The notes: a model not told the origin generated them from the letters alone. A stretch of DNA of 35,970 nt from Clostridia bacterium (GCA_022799935.1 JAAWPK010000013.1:1-35970), one strand, 5' to 3'; positions 17,797-28,080 are shown, counted from the first letter of the stretch. Program-made: numbers and translations.

Positions 17797-20365
17797 CTAT
17801 ATATTATCTTTTCTTATTGTTTCTATTATGTTTTGTTTATTAATTTTCTTAATTGAGTATCTCATTATGATAAACACAAATATAAATACAAACACTGCAG
17901 AAATTAAAATTGCATTTATTGGTATATACATTTCGCTAATCTTTTTTATTGAAGCTGCCTGATACATTGCATAAGTTCCAATTAAGCCCATTATTGTTCC
18001 ATATATCCAAGCTTTAAAGCCATATAAAATTGTTTCTAAATTTATCATTCTATTAAATTCTTTTTTAGTCATTCCTATTGATTTTAGGTTAGCAAATTCT
18101 TTTTGTCTTAATTCCATATTTGATGTTATAGTGTTAAATATATTTGTAACACCAATTAATGTTATTACTGTTATAAATCCATATAAGAATATTTTAGTAA
18201 CAAGAACCATTGACCTTTCTTCTTTTGCAGATTCTTCTATATTGTATATACTTATTCTATCATTAATATCCTTTATATCTTTTTCAAGTTCTGTTGCATT
18301 TTCTGAATCAATTGATATTGTTTTTGGAGTAAATTCTAGATTTTTAAATTCTTCCTCATTAAGTACTAAATATCCTCCTCTATAATAGCTTCTTTCTATA
18401 CCATAGGGTTTTGTTTTAGAAATAGCACCTACTTCAATTTCTAAGTTCTGATTATCAAATTCTCCGCAGAATTTTGTCTCCTTTATTATATTTATAAGTT
18501 CTTGAAACTACTTCTTTTCCATTCGATGTATACCCATATTCATCACATAGAATTCCTTTATTTTTAATATCTTCATATTTTACACCAATGTCTTTTGAAA
18601 ATCTTTTAAATGCTTCATTATCTAAAGCAACAATTTCTAATATTATATATTTTCCACCTGTTATTATAAATTCTTTTTTATTTTCATCATAATATCCTTC
18701 ATCTGCAAGCTCAGCTTCTTCCACATCATCAAGATTTATTTTGCTCATATCTTTTATATGATAGCTACTCTTATTTGTATCATAAAGAATTGAATATTGT
18801 TTTATACCATCTTTATTTAATATTTTATTTATATCTTCATTTGGTAAATTTCTTGTATTTAATTGTAAATTATAGCTGTAGTCTATATAATAATCTCCTG
18901 TTATGTCAAACATATTTGTTATAAATGCATTCATTGTAATAAATATAAATATACTTATAGCTATTGATATAACTGTTGTTCTATACTTTTTCTTGCTTCT
19001 TTTTAAGTTTTTATACGCAAGTATTCCTCCTGTTTTGAATAACCTTTGTATAATTTTTGGAGTTTTCAATTTTTTACTTTCTACTTTAATTTCATTCGAA
19101 TTTCTCAAACCTTCTATTGGACTTACTTTACTTGCTTTTTTTGCAGAACTTCTTGCTGATAGATATATTGTTAAAAAGCCAAGAATTATTGAAAGTAATA
19201 TAGGGATAAGTGAAATTTTAAATACTAAACCATCTACATGAGCTAATAGATAATCTCCTATTATTAAATTTACTATTTTTAAAAGTACATATACTGCAAA
19301 GAATCCTGATAATATTCCAAAAGGAATACCAATAAATCCCAAGGTTAAGCCTTCAAATATTACATTCTTCTTTATTTGCTTTTTTGTAGTTCCAACACTT
19401 GCAAGCATTGAATACATTTTTATTTTTTCAGTTGTTGCAATTGCGAATGAATTTCTTATACAAAATATACTTGTAATGATGATTACAACTATTACAATAC
19501 CAATAAATGTAAGTAGCATTGTAACTGTTGAGTCAGAAAATGCAAATGCTTCCCATCTTAGAAGTTCTCTATTTACATTATAATCATACTTTGTTACTTC
19601 CGTATTATGATGTGTTACTTCTGTATAACTTGATACATCTAAAAGCTCAGGAAGTGATGTTTGATAATCTTTAGGATCTTTTAGACTTAAATATATATTA
19701 TTTTCTCCTTCAGAAATACCTGTACTAATTATGGTATATCCTGGCTCATAAGTTTGCTCAAAGCTCCTATCTGGTCTTTCTATAATTCCTACTATTTTAA
19801 ATGAATAATTTGTTTTATTTATTATTTGTTCTTCTCTTGAATTATATGGATTACCTTCATTTAAATCATAGTCATCTATTGTTTTTCTTTCTCCTATATC
19901 AAAGTTTACTATATCTCCTATTTTTAAATCTACTTTTGCATCTTTAATAATTGATCTACTGATAACTATTTCCCTATCACTACTTGGGAAATTACCTTCT
20001 GTTAATTCAAATTTTAAAGTATCAAAAGTTTCTTTATTCATTGAAAATAATTTCACATAAGGCTTATCTTTATTTTTGCTTCCATCTAATTCACTGTATC
20101 CTACATTTCTTACTTCATGAATATTTTTAATATCTCGATTACTTTGGATATCTTTTATTTGGTTATCCTGCACATCTAATAATTGTATATGCCAATATCC
20201 TGTTTCATTTACTGCATTTTCTACAAGAGTTGCCTGAAAGCTTATTGCTAAACTTGCTGCTGCACAAATTAGTGCAACTGAAAGAACTATTCCTATAATT
20301 GTACTTATAGTTCTTTTTTTATTTAATTTTAAGTTTCTAATAGATAATTTACTTAAAATCTTCAT
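17797..20365 (-). CDS. FtsX-like ABC transporter permease, with one CGGA +1 site
   Basis: A large MacB/BceB-type permease of 855 residues with an N-terminal helix, a large extracellular domain, two FtsX four-helix blocks (one containing TTKKQIKKNVIFEG, the last one TKKEFNRMI) and a terminal ETIRKDNI. The start at 20365 is supported by AAGGAGG 9 bases upstream. CGGA at plus 18463-18466 (after CTG) gives KILCGEFDNQN, where the second C is Leu followed by recoded Gly634 (IL-G-EF). Unshifted, the protein ends after three residues and loses its last 220 residues with the final membrane block. Probably exports or senses cell-envelope-active peptides, inferred from the TCS linkage. Confidence 0.88.
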
Positions 20366-20385
20366 ATGAATATCCTCCTTATTTT

Positions 20386-21050
20386 TTAAACCAGTTTTCC
20401 GGTCTTCGATTTTAATAATCCTATCTGCAACTTTAGCAATTTCTAAATCATGTGTTATCATTATTATAGTTTGTTTATATTCTCTATTAGATTTTTTTAA
20501 TAAAGAGACTATTTCATCACTAGCCTTTGAATCTAGGTTTCCTGTTGGTTCATCTGCAAGGATTATTGCAGGATTTGTAATTATTGCTCTACCTATTGAA
20601 GTCCTTTGTTGTTGACCTCCGAGAAAGTTGATTTGGAAGATGTGTTCTTCTATTTTCTAGTCCAAGCAATTTTAATAGTTCCTTTAATCTAGTCATATCT
20701 ACTTTTCTATTGTCTAAATCTAGTGGAAGTGTTATATTTTCCTCTATATTTAAAATAGGTATTAAGTTATAAAACTGATATATTAGTCCAACTTGCCTTC
20801 TTCTAAAAATTGCAAGTTCATCATCATTAAACTTATATATATCTTTTCCATCAATAAATACTTTACCAGAAGTTGGTCTATCTACACCACCAAGTAAATG
20901 AAGTAAAGTTGATTTACCGGATCCAGAAGCTCCAACTATTGCAACAAATTCTCCTTTATTTACTGAAAATGAAATACCATCCAATGCATCTACTTTATTT
21001 TCTCCTTTACCATATTGCTTACATAGATTTTCTACTCTTAATATTTCCAT
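20386..21050 (-). CDS. ABC transporter ATPase (MacB/BceA type), with two CGGA +1 sites
   Basis: Nucleotide-binding subunit for the FtsX permease. The Walker A motif GASGSGKST is at about 40-48, the Q-loop in LIYQFYNL, the signature motif LSGGQQQR and Walker B ILADEPTGN. CGGA at plus 20618-20621 (after TCT) supplies the first Gly of the signature motif, Gly144. Unshifted it reads LSRRSTTK and stops. CGGA at plus 20398-20401 (after GAC) gives IIKIEDGKLV and then TAA, the typical end of this family, just before the ribosome binding site of the permease. Length 220 residues. Without the second shift, translation would run on in frame into the permease. Confidence 0.93.
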
Positions 21051-21084
21051 ATAAATTAACCTCCATTTTTGTTATTTCATTTTA

Positions 21085-21118
21085 ATTATAAAACATCGTA
21101 AGTGACAAGTAAGTGACA
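21085..21118 (-). promoter_or_regulatory. Promoter and direct-repeat operator of the ABC/TCS operon
   Basis: TGTCACTTAC occurs twice on the minus strand (plus 21109-21118 and 21098-21107) with an 11-bp period, one helical turn, as OmpR-family regulators prefer. TATAAT (plus 21085-21090) follows. At 17-bp spacing the -35 (CTTACT) is poor and lies inside the first repeat, which suggests activation by the operon's own response regulator. Confidence 0.6.
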
Positions 21119-21130
21119 TTTAATAAAAAA

Positions 21131-21159
21131 TAGAATTAGTTATTATTTAACTAATTCTA
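21131..21159 (-). terminator. Terminator of the DUF1287 gene
   Basis: Perfect 12-bp stem TAGAATTAGTTA/TAACTAATTCTA around a 5-base loop, followed on the minus strand by a T tract. The stop codon of the gene is inside the upstream arm. Confidence 0.8.
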
Positions 21160-21803
21160 TAATGAGCTATTATATTTTCACTACTATAAGTTTCTAATAT
21201 ATCCTCTTCATAATGAGGTTGAACTGGGTTTGCATGATGTATTACAAAAGGTATTCCTTTTGAGTTTCTTTTATCTGATATAATACCTATATGATTTTTA
21301 AATACTACTATGTCCCCACCTTGCCATTCTTCAATTTTACTTATATCTGTTGTAAGAGATATACTGTTATTTCTAAAATATACATTTAAGTTTCTTACTC
21401 TTCTAAAGTCTATGTTTTTGTCTATTTGATCTACATTGTAGTCTTCTCTGTTATTTTTTATATCTTCGTTTACAAGATCCATTAAGCTGTATCCTGCACC
21501 TTTTAAACCAAATGCAACTATATCTGTACAAACTCCATATTCATCATTTGTATAACCTGTTTCATAATACTTACTTTTATATTTTGGTTTTGTATTTATA
21601 TATTCTCGTACACTATTTAATATATCTGTTTGATCATCTATTCCATCATTATCCTTATCTATTTGGCTAATATATTTTTCTATACCGAAATCTTCATTTG
21701 AATATTTTCTATGAGGAATAACATTAAATCTGTATAAAAAATATATTACAAAAATAAGTAATACAAACATTATAATTAATAATAATACAACTTGTTTTTT
21801 CAT
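21147..21803 (-). CDS. DUF1287 family exported protein
   Basis: A 218-residue protein with an N-terminal membrane segment (about 5-24) and a papain-like fold domain. EYGVCTDIV carries a likely nucleophile Cys92, and the histidine region is FKNHIGIISD followed by VIHHANP. DUF1287 proteins are related to NlpC/P60-like peptidases or amidases; the substrate is unknown. An out-of-frame CGG (GAT TTC GGT, near 21685) causes no shift. Single-gene unit between the ABC operon promoter and a possible small RNA. Confidence 0.8.
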   Translation of the reverse strand: MKKQVVLLLIIMFVLLIFVIYFLYRFNVIPHRKYSNEDFGIEKYISQIDKDNDGIDDQTDILNSVREYINTKPKYKSKYYETGYTNDEYGVCTDIVAFGLKGAGYSLMDLVNEDIKNNREDYNVDQIDKNIDFRRVRNLNVYFRNNSISLTTDISKIEEWQGGDIVVFKNHIGIISDKRNSKGIPFVIHHANPVQPHYEEDILETYSSENIIAHYRIS

Positions 21804-21882
21804 TACTACTCCTTTTAACTAATTACTTTAAACTAATTATTTTTTATTATATCATAAACAATACATTATTTTCAAATATAAG

Positions 21883-22010
21883 AAGAGCCACTTGTTTACT
21901 TCCGAGTAGCTCTTTTAAAAAATAAAAGGGGATATTTTGTGCTAAATTATACATATCTATAATAATTAGCACTTACTATTTACTTTGCATAGTATGCTTG
22001 TATTATATAT
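21883..22010 (-). ncRNA. Possible small noncoding transcript
   Basis: The 275-base gap between the DUF1287 gene and the P-type ATPase has no coding frame. On the minus strand a TATAAT (near 22000) with weak TGGCAA 17 bases upstream is followed by a stem (GTGCTAA at one end, TTAGCAC at the other), a CCCCTTTT stretch and a terminator-like hairpin (AAGAGC-ACT/AGT-GCTCTT, 21883-21915). This could be a small RNA or a leader of the DUF1287 gene. Not matched to any known family. Confidence 0.25.
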
Positions 22011-22046
22011 GTGATTGTTATTTTTTGCCATAGATTTATATTACAA

Positions 22047-22070
22047 AAGCCTTACGATTTTGTAAGGCTT
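22047..22070 (-). terminator. Terminator of the metal-efflux operon
   Basis: Perfect 9-bp stem AAGCCTTAC/GTAAGGCTT with a 6-base loop, 9 bases beyond the ATPase stop; TTTTG follows on the minus strand. Confidence 0.85.
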
Positions 22071-22078
22071 CTTATCTA

Positions 22079-23922
22079 TTATTCTTTTACTCTAAGCATT
22101 CTTAATGCATTTAATATAGCAATTACTGCAACTCCTACATCTGCAAATACGGCTTCCCACATTGTAGAAATTCCAAATGCACTAAGTGCTAATACTAAAA
22201 TTTTTACAAAAATTGCAAATATAATGTTTTCTTTTACTATTCTCATATTTTTTCTTGCAAGTTTTATTGCTTTTGCTATTTTTGAAGGTTCATCAGTCAT
22301 GATAACAACATCTGATGCTTCTATTGCAGAATCTGAACCGAACTCCTCCCATTGCAATACCTATATCTGCAAGTGTTAAAACTGGAGCATCATTAATACC
22401 ATCTCCTACAAAGATAAGTTTTCCTTTTTCGCTTTTTTCTTTCATTAAATTTTCAAGTTTTTCAACTTTCCCATCTGGTAATAATTCTGTATATACTTTA
22501 TCTATATTTAAACATGAAGAAACACTTTCTCCAACTTCCTTTTTATCTCCAGTAAGCATTATTGTTTGCTTTATTCCATTTTGCTTTAGCATATTTATAG
22601 CTTTTTTAGAATCTTCTTTAATCTTATCTGCAATTAATATATATCCTTTATATTCTCCATCTATCGCTACATATAATATAGTGCCTATTTTTGTGCAAGA
22701 TGAAAAACTTATATTATTTTCTTTCATTAGCTTTTCATTTCCAACTAGAACGCATTTATTTTCAATTTTAGCCATTATTCCGAGCCCAGCTATTTCTTTT
22801 GTATCTGATATTGTTTCTTTATTTATTTCGCCATTATATGCTTTTTTAACAGAAATCGAAATTGGATGATTAGAATAATTTTCTACATGAGCAGCTATTC
22901 TAATTAATTCTTCTTTTGAAATATTTACTCCATTTACTTCTTGAACTTCAAAAGTTCCTTCTGTCAAAGTTCCTGTTTTGTCAAAAACAACTATCTCAGC
23001 TTTTGAAAGTGCTTCTAAGTAGTTACTTCCCTTTACTAAAATTCCTATTTTAGATGCTCCACCAATTCCTCCAAAGAAACTTAAAGGAACTGATATAACC
23101 AATGCACAAGGGCAAGATACAACTAAAAATGATAACGCTCTATATAACCAAACAGAAAAGTTTTCTGTTCTAATAAGTAATGGTGGAATAATTGCAAGAA
23201 ATACTGCTATTATTACAACTGCTGGCGTATAGTATTTAGCAAACTTAGTTATAAAATTCTCAGATTTTGATTTTTTACTACTTGCATTTTCTACTAAGTT
23301 TAAAATTTTGCTTACAGTAGATTCTCCAAATTCTTTTGTAACTTGTATTTTTAATAGTCCAGATAAGTTAATACATCCACTTAAAACTTCTTCATTTTCT
23401 ATTACATCTTTTGGCAGACTTTCACCAGTTAATGCCTTAGTATCTAAACTTGATTTTCCGTTCTATTACATTACCATCTAAAGGTATCTTTTCTCCTGGT
23501 TTTACAATAATTACTTCTCCTATTTCAACTTCTTCAGGATTTACCTTCTCTATATTTCCATTTCTTTCTACATTTGCAAAGTCAGGTCTTATATTCATAA
23601 GGCTAGATATAGATTTTCTTGATTTATCTACTGCATAGCTTTGGAAAAGTTCTCCTACTTGATAAAATAACATTACAGCAACTGCTTCTGATAGTTCTCC
23701 TATTCCAAAAGCTCCAACTGTTGCAACAGCCATAAGGAAATTTTCATCAAATACTTTCCCTCTAAATATGTTTCTAATTGCTTTTTTTAAAATATCTAAT
23801 CCCACAACTAAATAACTTATCAAATATATTAGAAATTTTATATAAGTATTTGAAAAAGGGACTATAATAGCTATCATAAATAAAGCAAAGGATATAATTA
23901 TCTTAACAGCTCTTTTTTTCAT
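22079..23922 (-). CDS. Heavy-metal P1B-type ATPase (CadA/ZntA-like), with two +1 sites
   Basis: Exports soft or divalent metal ions such as Zn, Cd or Pb across the membrane. Visible are the ion-binding SCPCALVIS helix, the phosphorylation motif DKTGTLT, TGE(S) in the actuator, MLTGDKKE and GDGINDAP. CGGA at plus 23457-23460 (after GAA) gives NVIEGKSSLDTKALTGES, Gly155. CGGT at plus 22337-22340 (after GTT) gives AMGGVGSDSAIEASD, Gly528. Corrected length is 613 residues. It has no N-terminal HMA domain; a separate HMA protein is encoded 10 bases upstream. Third gene of the operon. One out-of-frame CGG (AGLGIM, near 22776) is not recoded. Confidence 0.93.
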
Positions 23923-23932
23923 TTGTTTCCTC

Positions 23933-24154
23933 CTAAATTTCTTTTAATGTACAATCTGGTTCTTCTCTTTTTACAATCTTTTTTATTTTCTTAAAAACTT
24001 CTTCTTTATTGCTTTCTTCACATTCAATTTTCATTTTTTCAGTCATAAAGTTTATAGCAGCATTTTCTATGCCTTCTATTTTATTTATTTCTCTTTCAAG
24101 TTCTAGTGCACAATTTGCACAGTCCAATCCTTTTAATTCAAAATTGTATACCAT
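23933..24154 (-). CDS. HMA-domain metal-binding protein
   Basis: A 73-residue ferredoxin-like metallochaperone domain with the metal-binding CXXC in GLDCANC (Cys12, Cys15). It is the second gene between the CadC-type repressor and the P-type ATPase. It probably supplies in trans the metal-binding domain that this ATPase lacks. No in-frame CGG. Confidence 0.88.
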   Translation of the reverse strand: MVYNFELKGLDCANCALELEREINKIEGIENAAINFMTEKMKIECEESNKEEVFKKIKKIVKREEPDCTLKEI

Positions 24155-24180
24155 TTTTAACTTCCTCCTTAAATATATTA

Positions 24181-24544
24181 CTACTTCTTGTGTTGAATAT
24201 GTTCCATTGCAACTTCAAATACATCTTTCACATGTTCATCATCTAGCATATAAAATACTTCTTTTCCGCACTTTTTTACATTTTACTATTCCTGATCTTC
24301 TAAGAGTTCCTAGTTGATGTGATATTGAGGATTTAGTCATATGAAGTACATTTGCTATATCACAAACACATAATTCATTTTGATCTAATGCAAAAAGAAT
24401 TTTGACTCTTGTTGTATCTCCTAATATCTTAAAAAATTCTGCAACTTTATTTACTGCATCATCATCTTGTATCTTTCCTAAAGTATCTTTTACAAGTTCT
24501 TCATGTATTATATTACAGTCACATGCAAATTCATTTTTAGCCAT
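24181..24544 (-). CDS. ArsR/CadC-type metal-responsive repressor, with one CGGA +1 site
   Basis: Winged-helix repressor that leaves DNA on binding soft metals. The CadC/SmtB-like metal site ELCVCD (Cys59, Cys61) is present, with an N-terminal CDC pair (Cys8, Cys10) as in CadC. The recognition helix is near SSISHQLGTLRRSG. CGGA at plus 24265-24268 (after GTG) gives KKVGKEVFYMLDDEHV, Gly93, which restores the wing and final helix; length 120 residues. Unshifted, it ends in KRSILYAR. The gene follows a clear operator and leads the efflux operon. Confidence 0.92.
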
Positions 24545-24555
24545 AATTTCCTCCT

Positions 24556-24617
24556 ATTATAGTTGAATGATTGTTCAACTATAATATTAGTATATGACTA
24601 AAAATTATTTTTGTCAA
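24556..24617 (-). promoter_or_regulatory. Promoter and operator of the metal-efflux operon
   Basis: Minus strand: TTGACA (plus 24612-24617), 17-bp spacer, TATACT (plus 24589-24594). A perfect 12-bp inverted repeat, ATTATAGTTGAA/TTCAACTATAAT (plus 24556-24567 and 2474-85 of the same block, i.e. 24574-24585), with a 6-base spacer covers the transcription start. The position and form fit an ArsR/CadC operator. The AGGAGG of the repressor gene follows directly. Confidence 0.85.
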
Positions 24618-24663
24618 TTAAAAAAATAAAAAATTTATTAAAAAGCTTATATTATTTTTAATA

Positions 24664-24700
24664 AAAAAAGATACAATGCTAAGTGTACTGTATCCTTTTT
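24664..24700 (-). terminator. Terminator of the ABC-F operon
   Basis: Stem with AAAGATACA and TGTATCCTTTT arms, 16 bases beyond the ABC-F stop, followed by TTTTTTTAT on the minus strand. Confidence 0.75.
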
Positions 24701-24715
24701 ATTTATTATTATTAA

Positions 24716-26273
24716 TTATCTTATTTTCTTTACACATAAATCTTGTATATTTACAACTCTTGCATCTAAGTCTTTATAAAAAGCTGATTCGTGAGATACA
24801 AGTATAACTGTTCCTTTAAATTCTTTTACAGCTTTTTTAAGTTCTTCTTTTGTATCATCATCTAAATGATTTGTAGGCTCATCTAATATCAAAAGATTAC
24901 AAGGCTTTAGTATTAGCTTACATAGCTTTACTTTCGACTGTTCCCCTCCACTTAAAGTAGATATTTCTTGCATAGCATGCTCATTTTTTACAGCAACACT
25001 TGCTAAGTTTTTTCTAATTTGTTTTTGGTTTAATCTTGGAAAGTCCTTAGCAATAATATCTATTGGAATATCATTTGGATTATCCCATCTTAAGTCCTGT
25101 TCATAATATCCTATACTTTTTATTGTATCTGAAAATCTAAAGCTCCCAGAAAGTGCTGGAATTTCTCCCATAAGTGTTTTTAGAAGTGTTGATTTACCTA
25201 TTCCATTAAATCCTGTTATTACTACCTTTTCTTCATTTCTAATATCAAATTTCATTTTTGGAAGAAGCGGATAATAATATCCGAACTTCTAGATCATTTA
25301 CTTCAAGTATTACTTGTGCAGTAGTTTCTAAAGAGCTAAATCTAAAATGAGGCTTAGATGTAAATGTAGGCTTTTCTATTTTCTCCATTTTATCTAACTT
25401 CTTTTCCCTACTCTTTGCCATTTGAGCAGTAGATGCTCTAACTTTGTTTTTAGCAATATAATCTTCTAGTTTTTTAATTTCTTTTTGCTGTGCATTGTAT
25501 TGCCTTATATAGTCTTCTCTTAAAAATTCCTTTTGTTTTAAAAAGCTTTCATAAGAACCTTTATATTTCTTTATTTTATTAAACTCTATATCACATATAC
25601 AAGTTGTAACTTTTTCTAGAAAATCAAAATCATGTGATACAATTATAAATGCTCCTTCAAATGTTTGTAAATATTCTGAAAGCCACTCTATATGTTCTTT
25701 ATCTAAAAAGTTTGTCGGTTCATCTAAGACTAATACTTCTGGCTTTTGCAAAAGAAGTTTTGCTAAAATTACTTTTGCTCTTTGGCCTCCACTTAAATTT
25801 TTAAGTAATGTATCCATTCCCATAGCATTTATTCCAAGTCCACTTGATACCTTTTGTATAGTACTATCTATACCATAAAAATTACTTTTTTCTAATAATT
25901 CTTGATAATTTGAAACTTTATTCATTATAGTTTCGCTGTAATTTTCTGCCATTTCCTCATATAGTTTGTTTAGCTTTTTTTCTATTTCATATAATTCCAT
26001 AAAAGAAGTTCTTAAATAATCAAATATAGTTTGCATTTCATCAATATTTGCGTATTGATCTAAGTGTCCTATTGTTGTCCCACTTTGCCACTTTATACTT
26101 CCCTTATCTGGCAATATATCTTTTAATAATATTTTTATTAATGTACTTTTACCTGTTCCATTTTGCCCTACAATACCCATATGCTCTCCCTTGTATAATT
26201 CAAATGAAGAGTCTTTGTATAGTATTTTTTCAGCAAATGAATGAGATAAATTAATAACTTCTAGTAATGCCAC
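24716..26273 (-). CDS. ABC-F family ATPase, with one CGGA +1 site
   Basis: Soluble twin-ATPase protein acting on the ribosome (translation factor or antibiotic target protection). Domain 1 has GQNGTGKST, LSGGQRAKV and VLDEPTNFLD. A charged interdomain linker (about 240-300) follows. Domain 2 has GFNGIGKST, LSGGEQSKV and ILDEPTNHLD. CGGA at plus 25280-25283 (after GTT) gives NDLEVGYYYPLLPKMKF, Gly331, and joins the two domains in one 518-residue protein. Unshifted, it would stop 11 residues later and separate the halves. It lies 26 bases downstream of a pentapeptide-repeat gene. Resistance role not established. Confidence 0.92.
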
Positions 26274-26299
26274 TTTTGCTTCCTCCTAAATGTAATAAA

Positions 26300-26935
26300 T
26301 TATTTTACTTTTACTCCTAATAAATATATTAAATCCATTACTTGTATTTGGTTTACAATTGCTCCTTTTATATCTTCTAAAGCAACTGATATTCCTTCTA
26401 TTACGCTATCTGATAAATCTATTTTGTCTAAACTTGTTTTAAAAAATGTTGCTGCTGTTAAATCTGCTTTTTCAAAAAATACATTTTTTAATTTATTTTC
26501 TTGAAAATAGCTATTCCTTAAAACGGTATCATTAAACAAAACTTTTTCAATTTGTGCCATTGAAAGGTTTATATAGTTCGCATTAGAGATAAAAACTCCT
26601 ACATTATATAATCTTGAATCTGAAAAGTTTGCTCCAACTATTTTACAATTTGTAAACTCACATCTCTCAAAACTACAATTTTCAAATGATGTGTTTGAAA
26701 AATTACAATTTGTAAAAATAACATCTTTAAAAGAATTTCCACTTAAATTACTTTTTGTGATATTTACATTATTAAATATTGAAGCCTCTATTTCCTTATT
26801 TATAAATTCTATACTTTCAAACTCTACATCTTCTACCTTAATATTTGTTATATAATCTTCTTCTAATTCTTTTAAAAAATCTTTAATTGCTGTTAAATTA
26901 TCTATAAACACCTTTTGTGGTTTTAATATGTTCAT
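26300..26935 (-). CDS. Pentapeptide-repeat protein (Qnr/MfpA-like)
   Basis: A 211-residue protein with a short N-terminal region and a right-handed quadrilateral beta-helix from about residue 50 to 190. Repeats follow the A/C/S-(D/N)-(L/F)-x-x pattern, for example SNLSG, CNFSN, CSFER, ANFSD and ADLTA. Qnr and MfpA members mimic DNA and protect gyrase from quinolones; others have unknown roles. Here it leads a two-gene unit with an ABC-F protein. No in-frame CGG. Confidence 0.82.
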   Translation of the reverse strand: MNILKPQKVFIDNLTAIKDFLKELEEDYITNIKVEDVEFESIEFINKEIEASIFNNVNITKSNLSGNSFKDVIFTNCNFSNTSFENCSFERCEFTNCKIVGANFSDSRLYNVGVFISNANYINLSMAQIEKVLFNDTVLRNSYFQENKLKNVFFEKADLTAATFFKTSLDKIDLSDSVIEGISVALEDIKGAIVNQIQVMDLIYLLGVKVK

Positions 26936-27080
26936 TTATTTTATCCTTACTTTAATTTTACTTATTAAAATATATTATCACATTATTTAGAAAAATCCTA
27001 GATTTAAAGCCAAATAAAGTAATATTTTTCTAAAATTTACAAATAATAAATCTGTTAAATTAAAAACGGAGGGTTAAAAA

Positions 27081-27515
27081 ATGGAAAATCAAAATTTAAA
27101 TGTTTTAGATGAAGTAAATAAAGGTGCTACAATGGGAATGGATGCAATATCTTATGTATCAGATAAAGTTACAGATACCAATTTTAAAGATGTATTAGAT
27201 ATAGAATATAACAAATATAAAACAATTTCTGAAAGAGTAAATAACTTATATGCAAATTATAGTGATAAAGAACCACACGAAACAAACACAATGAATAAAA
27301 TGATGACTTGGTATGGTATACAAATGAACACTATTATGGATAATTCTACTTCTAAGCTATCTGAACTACTTATGCAAGGAACTAATATGGGAATAATTGA
27401 AGGAAGAAGATTAATAAATCATAATGAGAACATTGCTTCAGATGTAAAAAATATATTGCAAAACTTTGTTGTAATGCAAGAAGATAGCATTGAAACTTTA
27501 AAAAAATATTTATAA
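27081..27515 (+). CDS. Small helical protein of unknown function
   Basis: A 144-residue protein predicted to be almost all helix (four long amphipathic segments), rich in Asn, Met and Thr, without signal peptide or membrane segment. It looks like a ferritin-fold bundle (DUF2383/DUF892 style) but I see no metal ligand set, so function is open. GGAGGG lies 8 bases upstream of the ATG. One of only three plus-strand genes. No in-frame CGG. Confidence 0.75.
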   Translation: MENQNLNVLDEVNKGATMGMDAISYVSDKVTDTNFKDVLDIEYNKYKTISERVNNLYANYSDKEPHETNTMNKMMTWYGIQMNTIMDNSTSKLSELLMQGTNMGIIEGRRLINHNENIASDVKNILQNFVVMQEDSIETLKKYL

Positions 27516-27523
27516 AGTAAAAA

Positions 27524-27556
27524 ATAAAATGCAACATTTTCAAAATTGCATTTTAA
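27524..27556 (+). terminator. Terminator of the small helical protein gene
   Basis: Inverted repeat TAAAATGCAA/TTGCATTTTA a few bases beyond the stop, followed by ACTTTTAT. Confidence 0.7.
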
Positions 27557-27574
27557 CTTTTATATAATTAATAA

Positions 27575-27594
27575 AAACAAAGTGCCCTTTGTTT
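27575..27594 (-). terminator. Terminator of the HTH membrane protein gene
   Basis: Stem AAACAAAG/CTTTGTTT with a four-base loop; on the minus strand it is followed by TTATT. Confidence 0.65.
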
Positions 27595-27615
27595 ATTTTA
27601 TAATTATCCCCTTGT

Positions 27616-27990
27616 CTATAAATATTGTACTGCAGTATCTCCACTCATTTTAAAAAATATCCAAGCAAATATAAACAGACCTAATATTGTTAAAATAAGT
27701 AAAGCACCAGCTGCAAACATTGATATTCCTAAAGCTTTACTTATTTTTCTAATAATATTCTTATCTCTAACCATTTCTTTTTCTTTAAAATCCAGTAAGT
27801 ATTGACAAGATACCATATAAAATCCAGATAATGCATACATTTCCTTAAGTTCTGGATATAAATGCCCTTTCTCCCATAGTTTTACTTTTTCTATATTTAC
27901 ATTTATTTTTTCTGCAAGTTCTGCTTGATTTAAATTTTCTTTTTCCCTTAAGCTTATCAGATATTCTGCAAAAGACTTATTTTCTTCCAT
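27616..27990 (-). CDS. Xre-type HTH protein with C-terminal membrane segment
   Basis: A 124-residue protein. The N-terminal HTH_3 domain (about 8-65) contains NLNQAELAEKINVN followed by VKLWEKG. A hydrophobic segment (about 92-114) suggests membrane anchoring. Such membrane-tethered Xre proteins are common in Firmicutes and are mostly uncharacterised. Transcribed alone, with its own terminator. No in-frame CGG. Confidence 0.82.
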   Translation of the reverse strand: MEENKSFAEYLISLREKENLNQAELAEKINVNIEKVKLWEKGHLYPELKEMYALSGFYMVSCQYLLDFKEKEMVRDKNIIRKISKALGISMFAAGALLILTILGLFIFAWIFFKMSGDTAVQYL

Positions 27991-28059
27991 ATATTTTCCC
28001 TTTCATTCTAGCAATTTATATAAATTATATATTTAAGAAAATAGAATGTCAATGAAAAA

Positions 28060-28079
28060 GAGACAGATTTCTCTGACTC
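28060..28079 (-). terminator. Terminator of the VanRS-like operon
   Basis: Stem GAGTCAGA/TCTGTCTC with a GAAA loop and a T5 tail on the minus strand, directly after the corrected kinase stop at 28081. Its exact position beyond the shifted stop supports the recoded frame. Confidence 0.85.
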
Positions 28080-28080
28080 C

